Source of the DNA: Corbicula japonica
Taxonomy: Eukaryota; Mollusca; Bivalvia; Venerida; Cyrenidae
DNA: 64,000 bases
NCBI GenBank assembly: GCA_038501625.1
Contig: JAZAYU010000127.1
Span: 248,001 to 312,000, forward strand
Direction: 5' to 3'
The translations under genes were made by a program, and so were the position numbers. Shown here in pieces: positions 50,725 to 61,324 of this stretch (position 1 is its first letter; each line of letters opens with the position of its first letter). A model generated the notes under the pieces. The model worked only from the letters and a program-made list of their open reading frames with translations. It was not told where the DNA came from and did not search any database.

Positions 50725-51713
50725 ATAATGTTATTAATCAAGTGAATTCATATTGGCGTTGTTATTGGGCCAAGGGTAGTCATATTGGCCCGAGGCCGTA
50801 GGCCGAGGGCTAATATGACTGCCCGAGGCCCAATAACAATGCCAATATGAATTCAATTGATTAATGACAATTTTATTAATTAACAAAATATCCATAGTTC
50901 TAGACTTCAAAATTACTAATTTACCGGTCTGAAGAGATGAAGTGTCAGCTCTGATTCAAATGTTCAATCTTCAATCTACGCTAGTGACCTGGCTGGTTTA
51001 AGCTACCAAAGAGATGCAGATATGAAGGTTGTTTTGTTTTGAATACAAAAACAGCCTGAACATTACTTCACACTGTGGCAGCCAAGTCTCTTGTTTATCC
51101 AGTCTGAATTTAGTTTTTCTCCAGATATATCCAAAATAAGTTTACTTTCTGGCACATTCCATCCACGATTTCCACATGTAAATACTGAATTTAACATGTC
51201 TGTAAGCTATCCAAAGTTTTGATCCTTTTTACGCTCAATAAACTTGCTCAAATGTAGAATAATCCACTAAAATTCACTGTCTTTTTTAGTTTCAAGAATT
51301 CTTGCTGCAAACATCCGCGTTGTTGTTGTACTAACGAGTTAGATAAACTCAAAGATTTTCATTACACAGAAAGAAACCACCAAAAGTGGCAACATAGACC
51401 TATCCTCTGCCGCTTTGCTTAAATGCACCTCATGTCCAAAGTCACACTATCTATTATCATTTTTATCCATAAAAAGCCGACTTAGAAATTCCAAAATGGC
51501 GGCATTTTTGTTTTTAAAAGGAAGTGATTCAATCCATATTGGACCAGTTCATTATCCAATCAGAATCATTTGATCTCATATTGGCTCAGTAAAACCCGTA
51601 TTGGCCCAGGTTATCTCGTATTGGCCCAGTTGAGATTTCATATGAATTGAGTGCAACCCATATAAGATGGACTGAATTGTACATATTGTGTCAATATTGT
51701 TTTAGTTAATTAA
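50725..51713. mobile_element. 989-bp foldback insertion, K-L spacer
   Basis: The B-C and G-H spacers read straight through GTCTGTAATGGAC or its variant. Here TAAT is repeated on both sides (50,721-50,724 and 51,714-51,717), consistent with a 4-bp target duplication. The left end carries a 133-bp inverted repeat (50,733-50,865) with CATATTGGC and TTATTGGGCC in the arms. Near the right end, CATATTGGCTCAG and two copies of CGTATTGGCCCAG recur (51,580-51,640). There is no transposase frame, so it is a non-autonomous DNA element of unknown family. Confidence 0.75.
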
Positions 51714-52443
51714 TAATGGACTATATAGATTCGAACCCGGTCGCCTGTGCTATAAGCCGATCTCCAAATCCTAGGCGGTGTGAACAAAAACCTTCCGATG
51801 AACAGGTTATATCTAATCGAGCTAGACATTGTTTGAATAATAAAATTTATTTTTTTCAAAAACACTTGAAACATTGACTTTACTGAATACTAAAAATTGC
51901 ACAAATACCAACACACACGATTACGATTGAATCGACAAAGATTAAAATGTCCTACCGGAAAACACAGATGGGCACGATTTGCATGCTTTTTGCGTGGGTA
52001 AGTGACAATTTGGGAAATGTGCTTGGATATTGAATTATTAAAGCTTTTAAAATAAAACTAGCAGGCCCCTTTTGGAACATATGAGTGTATATTTTATTCA
52101 TCATTTCCAATTCATTTGAGTGGATTTTTTATTTCGACACCAGAAATGCGCTTCCTACCAGGTACTTGATTTTATTTTCAATTTGCCAATTATTCACTTT
52201 TTCAATAATTTTTCAATGTTCTTACCATTATAATTTTTTAAGTAACATTATAAAAGCTAAAATACAAAATGCATGAAAAAAAATCCATTTTGACAATAAG
52301 TGAGAACACTTTACTGATTTACACACCATCTTCCTAACAATGATTATTTTAGCTGTAGATATTTTAGACCCTACTTCTAAAAGTAAAAGCGTTATTAAAG
52401 TGCCAACCTCTCGGGCTTATCACTTGTCACTTCAGTGCCCAAG

Positions 52444-52543
52444 GTTATAAAACTGAGCATGGAAACCAGTCTCAAATCAGTCGCCATTTCAGCCAATCAG
52501 ATCATTGAGGTTTGAGACTGGTTTCCAATTTCAGTTTTATAAC
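52444..52543. repeat. Shortened foldback, K-L spacer
   Basis: Counterpart of 7759-7888, missing about 30 bases from the inner left arm, so the right arm is now longer than the left. Confidence 0.75.
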
Positions 52544-52657
52544 ATTCCGCCCTTATCACCATTTAAGATCTTTACTTCCCGAATCCTAATGTGATATCAG
52601 GAAATTGTCAACCATTCTTAGTGGCGTCTCTTTAACCGGTCATGTCAGAACAAGGCT

Positions 52658-52716
52658 GTAGTCGGACTCGAAACTTCGCCCCGTAGGCGGATGCTCTGAC
52701 AACTAAGACTCGGAGA
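52658..52716 (-). repeat. tRNA-derived segment, K-L spacer
   Basis: The minus strand reads TCTTAGTTGTCAGAGCATCC, then GCCTACGGGGCGAAG, then TTTCGAGTCCGACTAC: a recognisable D-arm/A-box, anticodon-arm region and T-arm/B-box in the right order and spacing. Pairing is imperfect and no intact acceptor stem is seen, so it is a decayed tRNA or a tRNA-derived SINE head, not a working tRNA. In B-C and G-H only the B-box half remains. Confidence 0.4.
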
Positions 52717-52757
52717 CAGTATTTCATATACATTAATTCGCTTTATATACTTTACAG

Positions 52758-52947
52758 ACAACTTCTAAGTTTGAGGTTTCAAAGACAGCTGAAAAACTGA
52801 ATGGTTCAAAAGAAGAAATTATTATTTATCTTGTAGACGAGTTCTACCGAGCTGTGCGAACGACTAACAAAAAATACAGCGTGCCAGTGCCAAAGCTCTA
52901 CCTTGCAAAAACGCCAAATTCGCGAAGGATATTTCCTGGAAATTCCG
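52758..52947 (+). CDS. Exon-like open segment of unknown gene, K-L spacer
   Basis: A 190-base stretch, open in frame 1 for 63 codons, sits between an acceptor (TTTATATACTTTACAG) and a donor (GTAAGAG). The peptide is rich in charged residues and includes EEIIIYLVDEFYRAVRTTNK and KLYLAKTPNSRRIFPGN. I do not recognise a domain. Its base composition and codon use look more coding-like than the surrounding spacer. No partner exon is visible on either side. It may be a stray exon of another gene carried in with the 543-bp segment, or a remnant of the locus before duplication. The B-C and G-H spacers lack it. Confidence 0.4.
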
Positions 52948-55326
52948 GTAAGAGTTTTGTTGATTTTGTAAGAAAATCAAAGTTTTATTACATTCTTTAA
53001 TAGTATTTTTAAAGAAAGCAACATGTCGCATGACGATCCCCTAGCAATAGGATAGAGCTCACTTGTCAATTTCCTTTGTTAACCATATGGTAACACCCCC
53101 TCCCCCATCACCCCACAAAAAAAATTCGCTGATTAGTCGGCAGTTGGTCACAAAAACTTAAAAATATATCATTACATGTAATGTAATCCCTTTATTTAAT
53201 CGATCTCCCCTGTTATCGATACAAAACAGGTATAACGTTTTTAAGATTTGGCCGTTACATAAATTTCAATTTGCGTCAAAATGCATTGGTAATGAGGAGT
53301 TAAGAAAGCGTCACGTGACACTGTTACAACAAAAGATGATATCATGGCAGATTTAGATTTTTCAGGGATTGATGCATCACGTGTAAAGATTTTTGCTGAT
53401 AAACAATATTTGAATGTACTTGTCTGTCACGTGACTGCCTTGTTATCGATAACGTACTATAGTTTGGAATTGTCTATAATTAACTGGATTTTCTAGGCAA
53501 CACGCTTTGTAGAAATGTTATAATTTACATGCCGAGTCTCGTTTCGATTTTATTAACAGAAAGGTAAAAATACGAATCGCATTTTAACATGTGAAATGAC
53601 GACGATCACTTTTCAGTTCATTTTGGGGAAGGCAAACAGAACGGATCTTTAATAACACCCAAGTATGATAACATACACTAAGGGCAATATAACACAATTA
53701 ATGTTAAATGACACAAAGAAAAAGGTTTTCATATACAACGAAATGTATACGGGGATAATAATAACTATTATCAACAAGTTACGTGGGAGAAGGTTAAAAA
53801 CTTAAAATATTTACGCTTTGTCAACGTGAAGTTTTTTTTTCTAATACATAAGTTAACTGTTAAGAAGGAGGATCTCAAATGTAATTCGTATCAAGGAAAA
53901 AAAACGCATTTTAACATGTGAAAATGATAACGATCTCTCGTGCAAATGTCTTTATTCCCTAAACGTATATACAACCTATGTTTGATTATTGTATCGATCA
54001 TATATGTATCTATGACTTTTTTCTCTTATATTACCAGTAACCTTTCTTTGTTTTGTTTAAAAAATTCTTCTATATGGAAAAAAAAGGTTCTTCATGTTTT
54101 TTTCCTTTATTTTTTATACGTAAGTTAACTGGTAAGAAGGGGGTTCTCAAATGTAATTAGTGTCAATGAAAAAAAAACGCATTTTAACATGTGAAAATGA
54201 TAACGATCTCTGGTGTGTGTTTGAGTTTGTTTATAGACGCCCTTAGCAAAGCATATGGGCGTCTGTCTATAATTATTGTATTACTATATTTAGAGTGCTC
54301 ATTTACAGTACTTAAAATCTTCTATATTTAAATAACTTTGTTTTAACGATCTCTCGTGAAAAAAAAAGTTCTTATACTCTAGAAGTATATACAACCTATG
54401 TGTGTTTATTGTATCAAACATGTGTGTTTCTATGCATTTTTTCTCTATTAGAAAATATCCGTATATACGACAATGGTGCCTGCTTCACACATCTAATGAA
54501 ATTCACATCTGAAGAAGTCCTGATGAAGATCAGTAGATTTGTAAAAAGTGTAATGGCAAAATTCAAATGACCTGTTTCAAGTTCGCAATAGAACTATGAC
54601 CTATCTGTTTCATGCATTCATTTATCTTACTTCCTTCGTAAAATGTATCACAGGCGTAATGAACACGTTTCATTTTTCTTTTAAGTCTTCAAATCTCACA
54701 GTAATTTAAACTTTTTAAAAGAAATTCGAGTTTTCCTCCGTATTTATACTATTCACTATATTCTAAATATGTTTGTTAACACCTCGATATTTATGTTAAA
54801 TGAACCTATAATCTGCTCTCCATCATATTATATATTGACTGTTCCCATGTTACATGTACTACACGTCTGGGAAAATAAAGATGATGTTCTGTTCCGTTCT
54901 CTTACATTACCAATATCCTTTTTGTTTATAAAATTCTTCAGTATGGAAGAAAAACTGATTTTTCACTTTTTTTCTATATTTCGAATAACATTTTTTTGTT
55001 ATTTACATAACGTTTGGTATGAAAAATATATGTATGCGTGTTCAAATTTGCCATTGTTATGGGCAAAAAAAACCTTTCATACAGGTATATCCTCCAATTA
55101 AATGTTATATTTTAATTTTAAAGAAATGATATAATGCGGAGCTTACAAACAATCGCACAGACTTTCTGACTGAGTTAATCACATGTGTGAATAATAATCT
55201 AATGAGGTGTCACTGTTCTATTCTGTAAACTTATCATTTGTCTTAAAATCTGTCAATAAACCAATTAAAATTAAGATCACTGACACATGACTCAAATCAC
55301 GTGTAAACTAGCAAAGACAAGAGTTA

Positions 55327-55386
55327 CTCTGTCAAAATTTCGATTACTGATCAACATAAGCTCAGATGCCCAGAAAAGTATAAAAT
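55327..55386 (+). promoter_or_regulatory. Promoter of copy L: conserved block and TATA box
   Basis: The block starts at 55,327; TATAAAAT at 55,379-55,386, spacing 52. Alpha arrangement of E-boxes. Confidence 0.75.
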
Positions 55387-55456
55387 AAAGTTACTGTAAA
55401 TATCCGAAGTAGTCACAAAGCTGATATTACATTAAGATAGATTCATACTGACAACC

Positions 55457-57224
55457 ATGGAAAGAATTCCGCTGATGCACTCTGAACCAGACGAGGTATA
55501 CACAAATACGGCGTTTGGATTTGATTATGAAGGTTAGTTACATTTTCATTTAATATATATACCGAGTAAGGATTCATTTATTTTTTTACAGAACATGTTG
55601 CAGTTTGGGAAAAACACATAGAAATGAAAGTTAAAATACATAGAAATGAAAGTTACGTGTATTTCGTGGCAGAGTAAAATCACTTTTTGCTAAAATTGTT
55701 TACATGTACGAATTGAGTCCACGAAAGTGTTAAATGAATTTAGAAACAGGTTCTTTGCTTTGCTGACATTATAACGTGCAATTAATTCTTTCAGATTATT
55801 CGTCCGGATATGACTCTACAGACATCTCCGACGCGGAATCCGTCACGTCCTGGGAATCACGTGACAGTCTACTCAGCACGAAACAGGAGAGTAGAAGCAA
55901 TCTTCTTTCAGCAGACGATAAAGCGGAAATGATGAGCTTCCATAGCACGCATGCGCTGTCTGAACACTTGAAGCTGATCCTGGCAATGCCTGAGATGTGT
56001 GACGTCACATTTCTTGTAGGACCACGTGAAGTTCCTGTACATGGTGTGAGGGCAATAATGGGTACCAGAAGTCGGTATGTATACTATTTTAGTGCTTCTA
56101 ATTTTCATACATTAATCGACCCACATTTCCACTACATTCATAACACTTGTACGCGGCAACTTTGTATTCAGGTCTTCACATTAGACAGAATTTTCAGACA
56201 GAAGATACAAAAAGATGTTCTTTCGTCGTTTTATGCGTGACTACTCAACTATATTTGAAAAATGTTTAAGAAATGTTGCCGCTTTCTTAAGTTAATAATA
56301 TACATGTTTATTATGTATAAATATCTGTACATATATGGGTAAATATTTTATCATTCAGAGTCCTGTACCAGCTGATATTTAAGCACATGGCAATGAGAGC
56401 CGCAGACGATGTGAGGAACGCCGGAAAGAACAAGAAAACGAAGAAAACCACGTCGACCAACATCGGTCGGTCTTTGTCGCAGAGACTAGTGATTCCGGTA
56501 AAGAAGTACGACTCCGAGGTTTTCCGACTGTTGATACAGTTTGTTCATTGTGGAAGCGCTACCATCACTGAGTCTACAGTAGCCGGTGAGTAGATGGAAT
56601 ACACATATCAATAATAAGAAATGTATGCCATTTTCTTTTTGTATTTTGTCTCCGTTATTGTAAATATACCCCCAAATAGTCAGATATGCATTCGCGTCAG
56701 ATAAATTGTGTACATTATGTTTTGAGAATATATTTTTTTTATTTTAGGTTTGTTTTGTGCCGCATGTCAATTTGAGTTGTCTGATCTGTCGAAGGCGTGT
56801 ATGGACTTTGTGGAAAGATGTCTGAAAGCAGGTCGTGCCAAGGAGATCCTCTTCTCTACCCGCTGTTACAGTCATCACAAGGCAGCTACCCTCCTCTTCG
56901 ATAAGGTGAGTTACACTAAATACATTTTTTTTATTTTAGCTATTTTTTACATTTTTATTTTCTAATTATAACTTTTATAACTTTTTCTTAAAGTAATACA
57001 ATTCTTCGGAAGATAAGAACGGTTTGCAATCGTTTTCGACTTGGATTATGTTTTCCAGTGCTGCATTACTATATATAAATTGGATATTCTAAGTCCCATT
57101 TTTGTATTTTTTTAATTATGGGAATACTGCTACATTTTATTAACCTTTATATCTTTCTTTATTCCAGATTTATTCGGTCCTAGACAGACGCTTTATCGCA
57201 CAACTGGAAGAAACACCTGTCTGA
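55457..57224 (+). CDS. BTB/BACK-like protein, copy L (alpha), 265 aa
   Basis: Exons 55457-55532, 55795-56074, 56359-56585, 56748-56905 and 57168-57224 join in frame. Private changes are Glu to Lys in STKQES, Leu to Phe at the start of exon 3 (an apparent TTTAAG stop-like string is out of frame and harmless) and Ile to Val in YSVLD. The tail ends EETPV. Five extra bases just inside the exon 2 donor (TATGTATACTATTTT, shared with D) remove the early stop seen in other alpha copies, so an unspliced intron 2 would stay open for about 54 more codons. PolyA signal 57,385-57,390. It is the last complete gene of the array. Confidence 0.88.
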
Positions 57225-57390
57225 TCAATTCATGACGTCCTGCGACGCCACGAGCAATTCTTATGGACGGCGCTTGTCATGATACTACAGAAAGTTTTCG
57301 CACGTGCTTCTTATGTTATTATGTTATATTGTTACAGTATTGTTAAACTTGTTTCATCTGTCAATGATTTATTAGGGGATGTGCAATAAA

Positions 57391-58627
57391 ACATATGCAA
57401 GAAATGTGTATTGGTTTTGTATTTCTACAAATGATTATCGTGTTATTGAGTGACAGTTATAGTTTGCATTTGAAATGTAAAATGTTACAGTCCTACAATA
57501 TGAGGTCTATATGTTAGCGTCCCGGTTTAAGACGAGCAAAACACTGGCCACATTAAGCAATAAGTTTTCTTATTATTCTCGATATAAGAAAGAAACATAG
57601 TATTAACTAACATATCATTATATACCTTCTCCCTTAATGTGTCCCTTCTTTGATTCCTAGATTTTACCGTAAAATGAGCCACATAAATATGTAGTTTTCG
57701 TATGTCGATGGCCTATTGGAACAGCTTTATTGTCGATGGCCTATTGGAACAGCTTTATACTGTAAACCCCCTCCCATGATCCTTTTTACAATTTTGCATT
57801 CTTCCTTAAAACTTCACAGAAACCCAATTGAATATACAATTTCTTATTTGACTCTGTTAAAGAGTATGTTTTTACAACAATACGCTTGCAACATGGATCT
57901 ACCAGCGAGTTTTGTTTCAGCAATTTTAATTGATTTCTACAGTGTTTATTTACCATTTTTGCGAAATATTTAATCGAAATGCGATAAGTTAGTCATATCA
58001 CATCTGTTAAAAATGCAAATTATTTATTGTCTAAGTAAATGTTTTTGACATTAAAGATTTTCTTAAAAATGTGGTAGCAACAATGCCAAATAAATTTCAC
58101 TGTCAGTAATATTCAGAACCAATCAATAAATGTCAGTTACTTACCATGAAGTCGCAAACCATCTGCATTTTATTCTTTACTGCAGATTATACTGATATTT
58201 CGGAATATTTTATTACTCATTGAAAACAAGAAACGTTATTGGTTACACTGCGTTGTATTTGTGTTACACACGTAATTCACAATGATATTTTTTTCGTTTT
58301 ATAGAAAAGTCGAAGAAAAGTTGTAAAATACATATAAACGTTTAACGTTGTAAATATTTTGAAAGCTAAATTCATTACTTTTTTAGATTAAAACAAACTA
58401 CACTTACACTTTAAGCTGTAAGCAATGTATTTTTAAAACAAATGTTTTTGAATGCTTTGTGTATGATTTTATTTGTCGCTGGAAATATTTCTTCGTCCAA
58501 ATTTGCGAGTTCTGTTTGTTGCTAAGCCTATTGACGAACAAATTGCACTTATCTACCATTTATATACACATATTCTAACTTAATTGATTACACATGAAAT
58601 CAATATTAACATTTTCCTAGAACAATC
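57391..58627. other. Region after copy L: alpha spacer fused to gamma-beta spacer
   Basis: Alpha-type downstream sequence, with the 28-bp tandem duplication near 57,709-57,764, runs to about 57,874. About 19 unmatched bases follow. From 57,894 the sequence matches the spacer before beta genes (25,805 onward) for some 730 bases, ending at about 58,630. A gamma pair that should lie between these two spacer types is missing. No gene is supported. Confidence 0.7.
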
Positions 58628-58793
58628 ATAATAAGCATTATCGGCTATAGACGATAATGCCATTTATAGAAGGAATAAATTAATATTGATGCTTTAAGAA
58701 AGGGACGTAAATCATGATGATATTTTTTAGTTATCTTTTGATGACGTATTCTTTGACGTCATCAGCACATGTAAGCTAGGAACGAAAATGGCA
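58628..58793. repeat. 166-bp direct repeat, copy 1, at the array edge
   Basis: Begins ATAATAAGCATTATCGGC, with a hairpin GCATTATCG / CGATAATGC in its first 40 bases, and ends GAACGAAAATGGCA. It contains a full TGACGTCA (CRE-type) site. An almost identical copy, with one or two mismatches, lies at 63,635-63,800 in the same orientation. Its nature is unknown. Confidence 0.85.
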
Positions 58794-61320
58794 GTCAAAA
58801 TTTACTGACTAAAATATATCCGGTTACATCAGCGAAATTTTTCAAGAATGCGAGGAAATGAGTAAGGAAATGAAAGAATACTGACACTTTTAGCAGTTTT
58901 GGTGAAAAAAAAAAGCTGCGATCGACCGAAAAACCCAATGAATTACGGGTGGATCACAAACGATGTCCAAGTGCCGGTCAAAGCGTTGGGAGCTCCACGC
59001 CTAGAACCTCGACACCGGCTGTGCAGTGGATCGGAAGGACTATTGATCGGAATAAAGCCACACGGGCCACTGCCGAATTTCTCTTTAATTTATGCAGTGC
59101 CGGTCGCACAAAAACGTTGATGCAATCCTCGCCAAGCTTTGGAATTTCGGCGCAGCCAGCCATTTTCAGTTGACCGTGCTTGGGGCACAGCTGTTATTTT
59201 TACATCGACACTTGAAGTTGCAGTCGCTAGCCTTCGGTGTCCTGCAAGTGCTGGTCTCCCTTGCAGACAGAGGCCACTCAGAATCTACATGAAGTTCCAA
59301 TGGGTCCCTTATATTAGGTGAGAAAGATCCTTTATATTTATATTATTAGATCTATTATTATTATAATTATTATTATTAAATTCTTTGAGACAAAAGTGTT
59401 CTGGTTGATGCTTTTGCCTTCAAAATCAGGTTTCCGGGGTTCGAATCCATCCTGACCTAGGGGATATTTATGTAAATTTAGATCAAACACTTGTTTTTAA
59501 ATGTAAAGTATAAAATAAAAAGACGCAGATAGTCATTTTCAACTTACTAACGACACGTTAATTTTCAAAGGTCAAGGAAATCGAAAATAAAGGCATCCCT
59601 ACCTGGACGTATGCATTTATAAAATATGTGCTGATTTACATACAAAAACCACAGGGTAGGGCCTCTGAAATCTCAAATTATGCTATATGTACATGTAATT
59701 ATAAGAGGTTCTTCTAAATTCAATCATTTAGGGAGTTGTTACCAGTGATATTCAATTCCGTCTGCGCATGGCTAATGCGCCTTCAATGTCGTGGTCAAAT
59801 AACGGCCATTTATAGATAAATTGTAGTCTATTGTTACTGCTAGCCTTGTAAAATCTGAATGTCCATCTTATTGCTATAACTTTAATAATAAAGATGGCTC
59901 TGTTTTGAAATCCTGTGTATGTACGCTCATGCATTCATCCATCCATTTTTTTTTTTTGCAAAGCGTCGCACCCAGTCAAGTCGTCTCTGGATCAGGGGAC
60001 GTAATTTTTCCACAATCACGCACCAAATTTTTGTAAGCGATTCTCTCACTTAAATATTAGCTTATTAAATGTTTCGGCAGCTGATGGTAATTATATTATG
60101 GTTTTGTAACAGGTTAAACGCCAAGTTAAGGCGATGCATTAAGAAGGTACTTTGATCAGTACCCTAAATAAACAAAATTCTGAAAAATAATAATATAAAA
60201 AAAAATGGTTTTAAAAACGGGTTTCCTCCAGGATACTCTAGGTCAAGTGCACCAATTTAATGTAAGATTTCAAAACTGTTAAAGGTCATGAATCTATTGT
60301 TAGTTAAAACTCTGGAGGTTGAGGAGGAAAATATGTTAGGGCTGTTTGTAAAAAAATAAATATATATATATAAAAAAATAAAAACAAAAAACAAAAAACA
60401 AAAACAAAAACAAACAAAACAAGCCTTAAAATCTCATCTGTTGGTCTAGCGCCAAAAGGCACAGGCGTTTTCATATTAATTACACAAAAGTTGTTGAGGG
60501 CGTGTGTTTAAGCTTAGGTTCGACTAGGGTAAATGTTTTAATTTACTCAGAATCAACAAAGGTTCAATACTCAGATTTTGTTTATGCGGTACATATTCAG
60601 GCGTTATCCCCATTCACCCATGGGATATTGATTAATTAGGCATTCAGCTAGGTGGCCTCTATTTCATTGATAAGTGCATCTCAGTGAACATTTCTTCAGT
60701 TCAAGTTGCTCAATTTTCAAAACGTTTCCTAATTTCTTGACTTGGCTATTGCAATCATAACTGTAAGAAAAAAGACTGGTCAATTTTTGGATGATTCCAT
60801 TTCACAGGGCATTTATACGGCAATAGTTCAAGATGAATGTTTTTGCCTATTAGAGGAGTTCCCTGCTGAGCCTTATGTCTGGAATAAATCTAAGTTAAGG
60901 GAGATTTGAATTTCATAGGATGCAATAAATTACGTGTACTTTAAGGTAGGTTAAAAACAACAACAACAAAAAAACCAACCCATTAACCTCGAATAAATTA
61001 TGTGTACTTTAAGGTAGATAAAAACAACAAAAACAACAAAACATATCAACATCGAAATGAGTAGGCTGTTTCTCATCGATATACAGATGTTTTGTTATGT
61101 TATAACACGAATGGTTGACTTACAGCGACCTTCAGTTTTTAATGAGAGTGCAGGTTACTTCTACTTTGGCTGTGTATACTTTGGGGGACCTTGGTCCTAC
61201 CTGCAGTGGCTGCAGATATGGTGCACAGCGAGATTCTGTCAAATATAAGATAAAGGTACCAATTGCATGTTATGAGTAGAAGGAAAGCTTTTCCCAACTA
61301 AAATATGTTTGTAATAGAGA
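58794..61320. other. Distal region with a more GC-rich exon-like stretch and simple repeats
   Basis: From about 58,900 to 59,318 the base composition rises clearly above the surroundings and several frames are open on both strands, ending at a possible donor (ATATTAG|GTGAGAAAG, 59,320). I cannot choose a frame or recognise a protein. It is followed by an ATT microsatellite (59,338-59,382), a B-box-like GGGGTTCGAATCC (59,435-59,449) suggesting a tRNA-derived SINE, and A-rich low-complexity sequence (60,355-60,425 and 60,955-61,040). No gene is confirmed. Confidence 0.45.
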
Positions 61321-61324
61321 AATC

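Larger units (their letters stand above)
50366..55326. other. Spacer between copies K and L, with two large extra segments
   Basis: Same backbone as B-C and G-H but about 1.9 kb longer. Extra segments are a 989-bp foldback insertion (50,725-51,713), a 543-bp segment with an exon-like frame (52,687-53,229), and a duplicated stretch with a hairpin (about 53,842-54,275; the hairpin is TATAGACGCCC with its complement near 54,233-54,273). A 110-codon frame at 54,769-55,101 is the counterpart of 9114-9446 but has a different C-terminal half, so it is not called. Confidence 0.65.

Noticed and set aside
56370..56390. Apparent stop (TTTAAG) in exon 3 of copy L
   Set aside because: In the spliced frame it reads ATA TTT AAG, a Leu-to-Phe change; the exon stays open.
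1..58627. The whole array as an assembly artefact (one locus repeated)
   Set aside because: Counterpart copies differ by clean insertions with empty sites, private amino-acid changes and different junctions; still worth confirming with long reads because some copies (A and C) are nearly identical.
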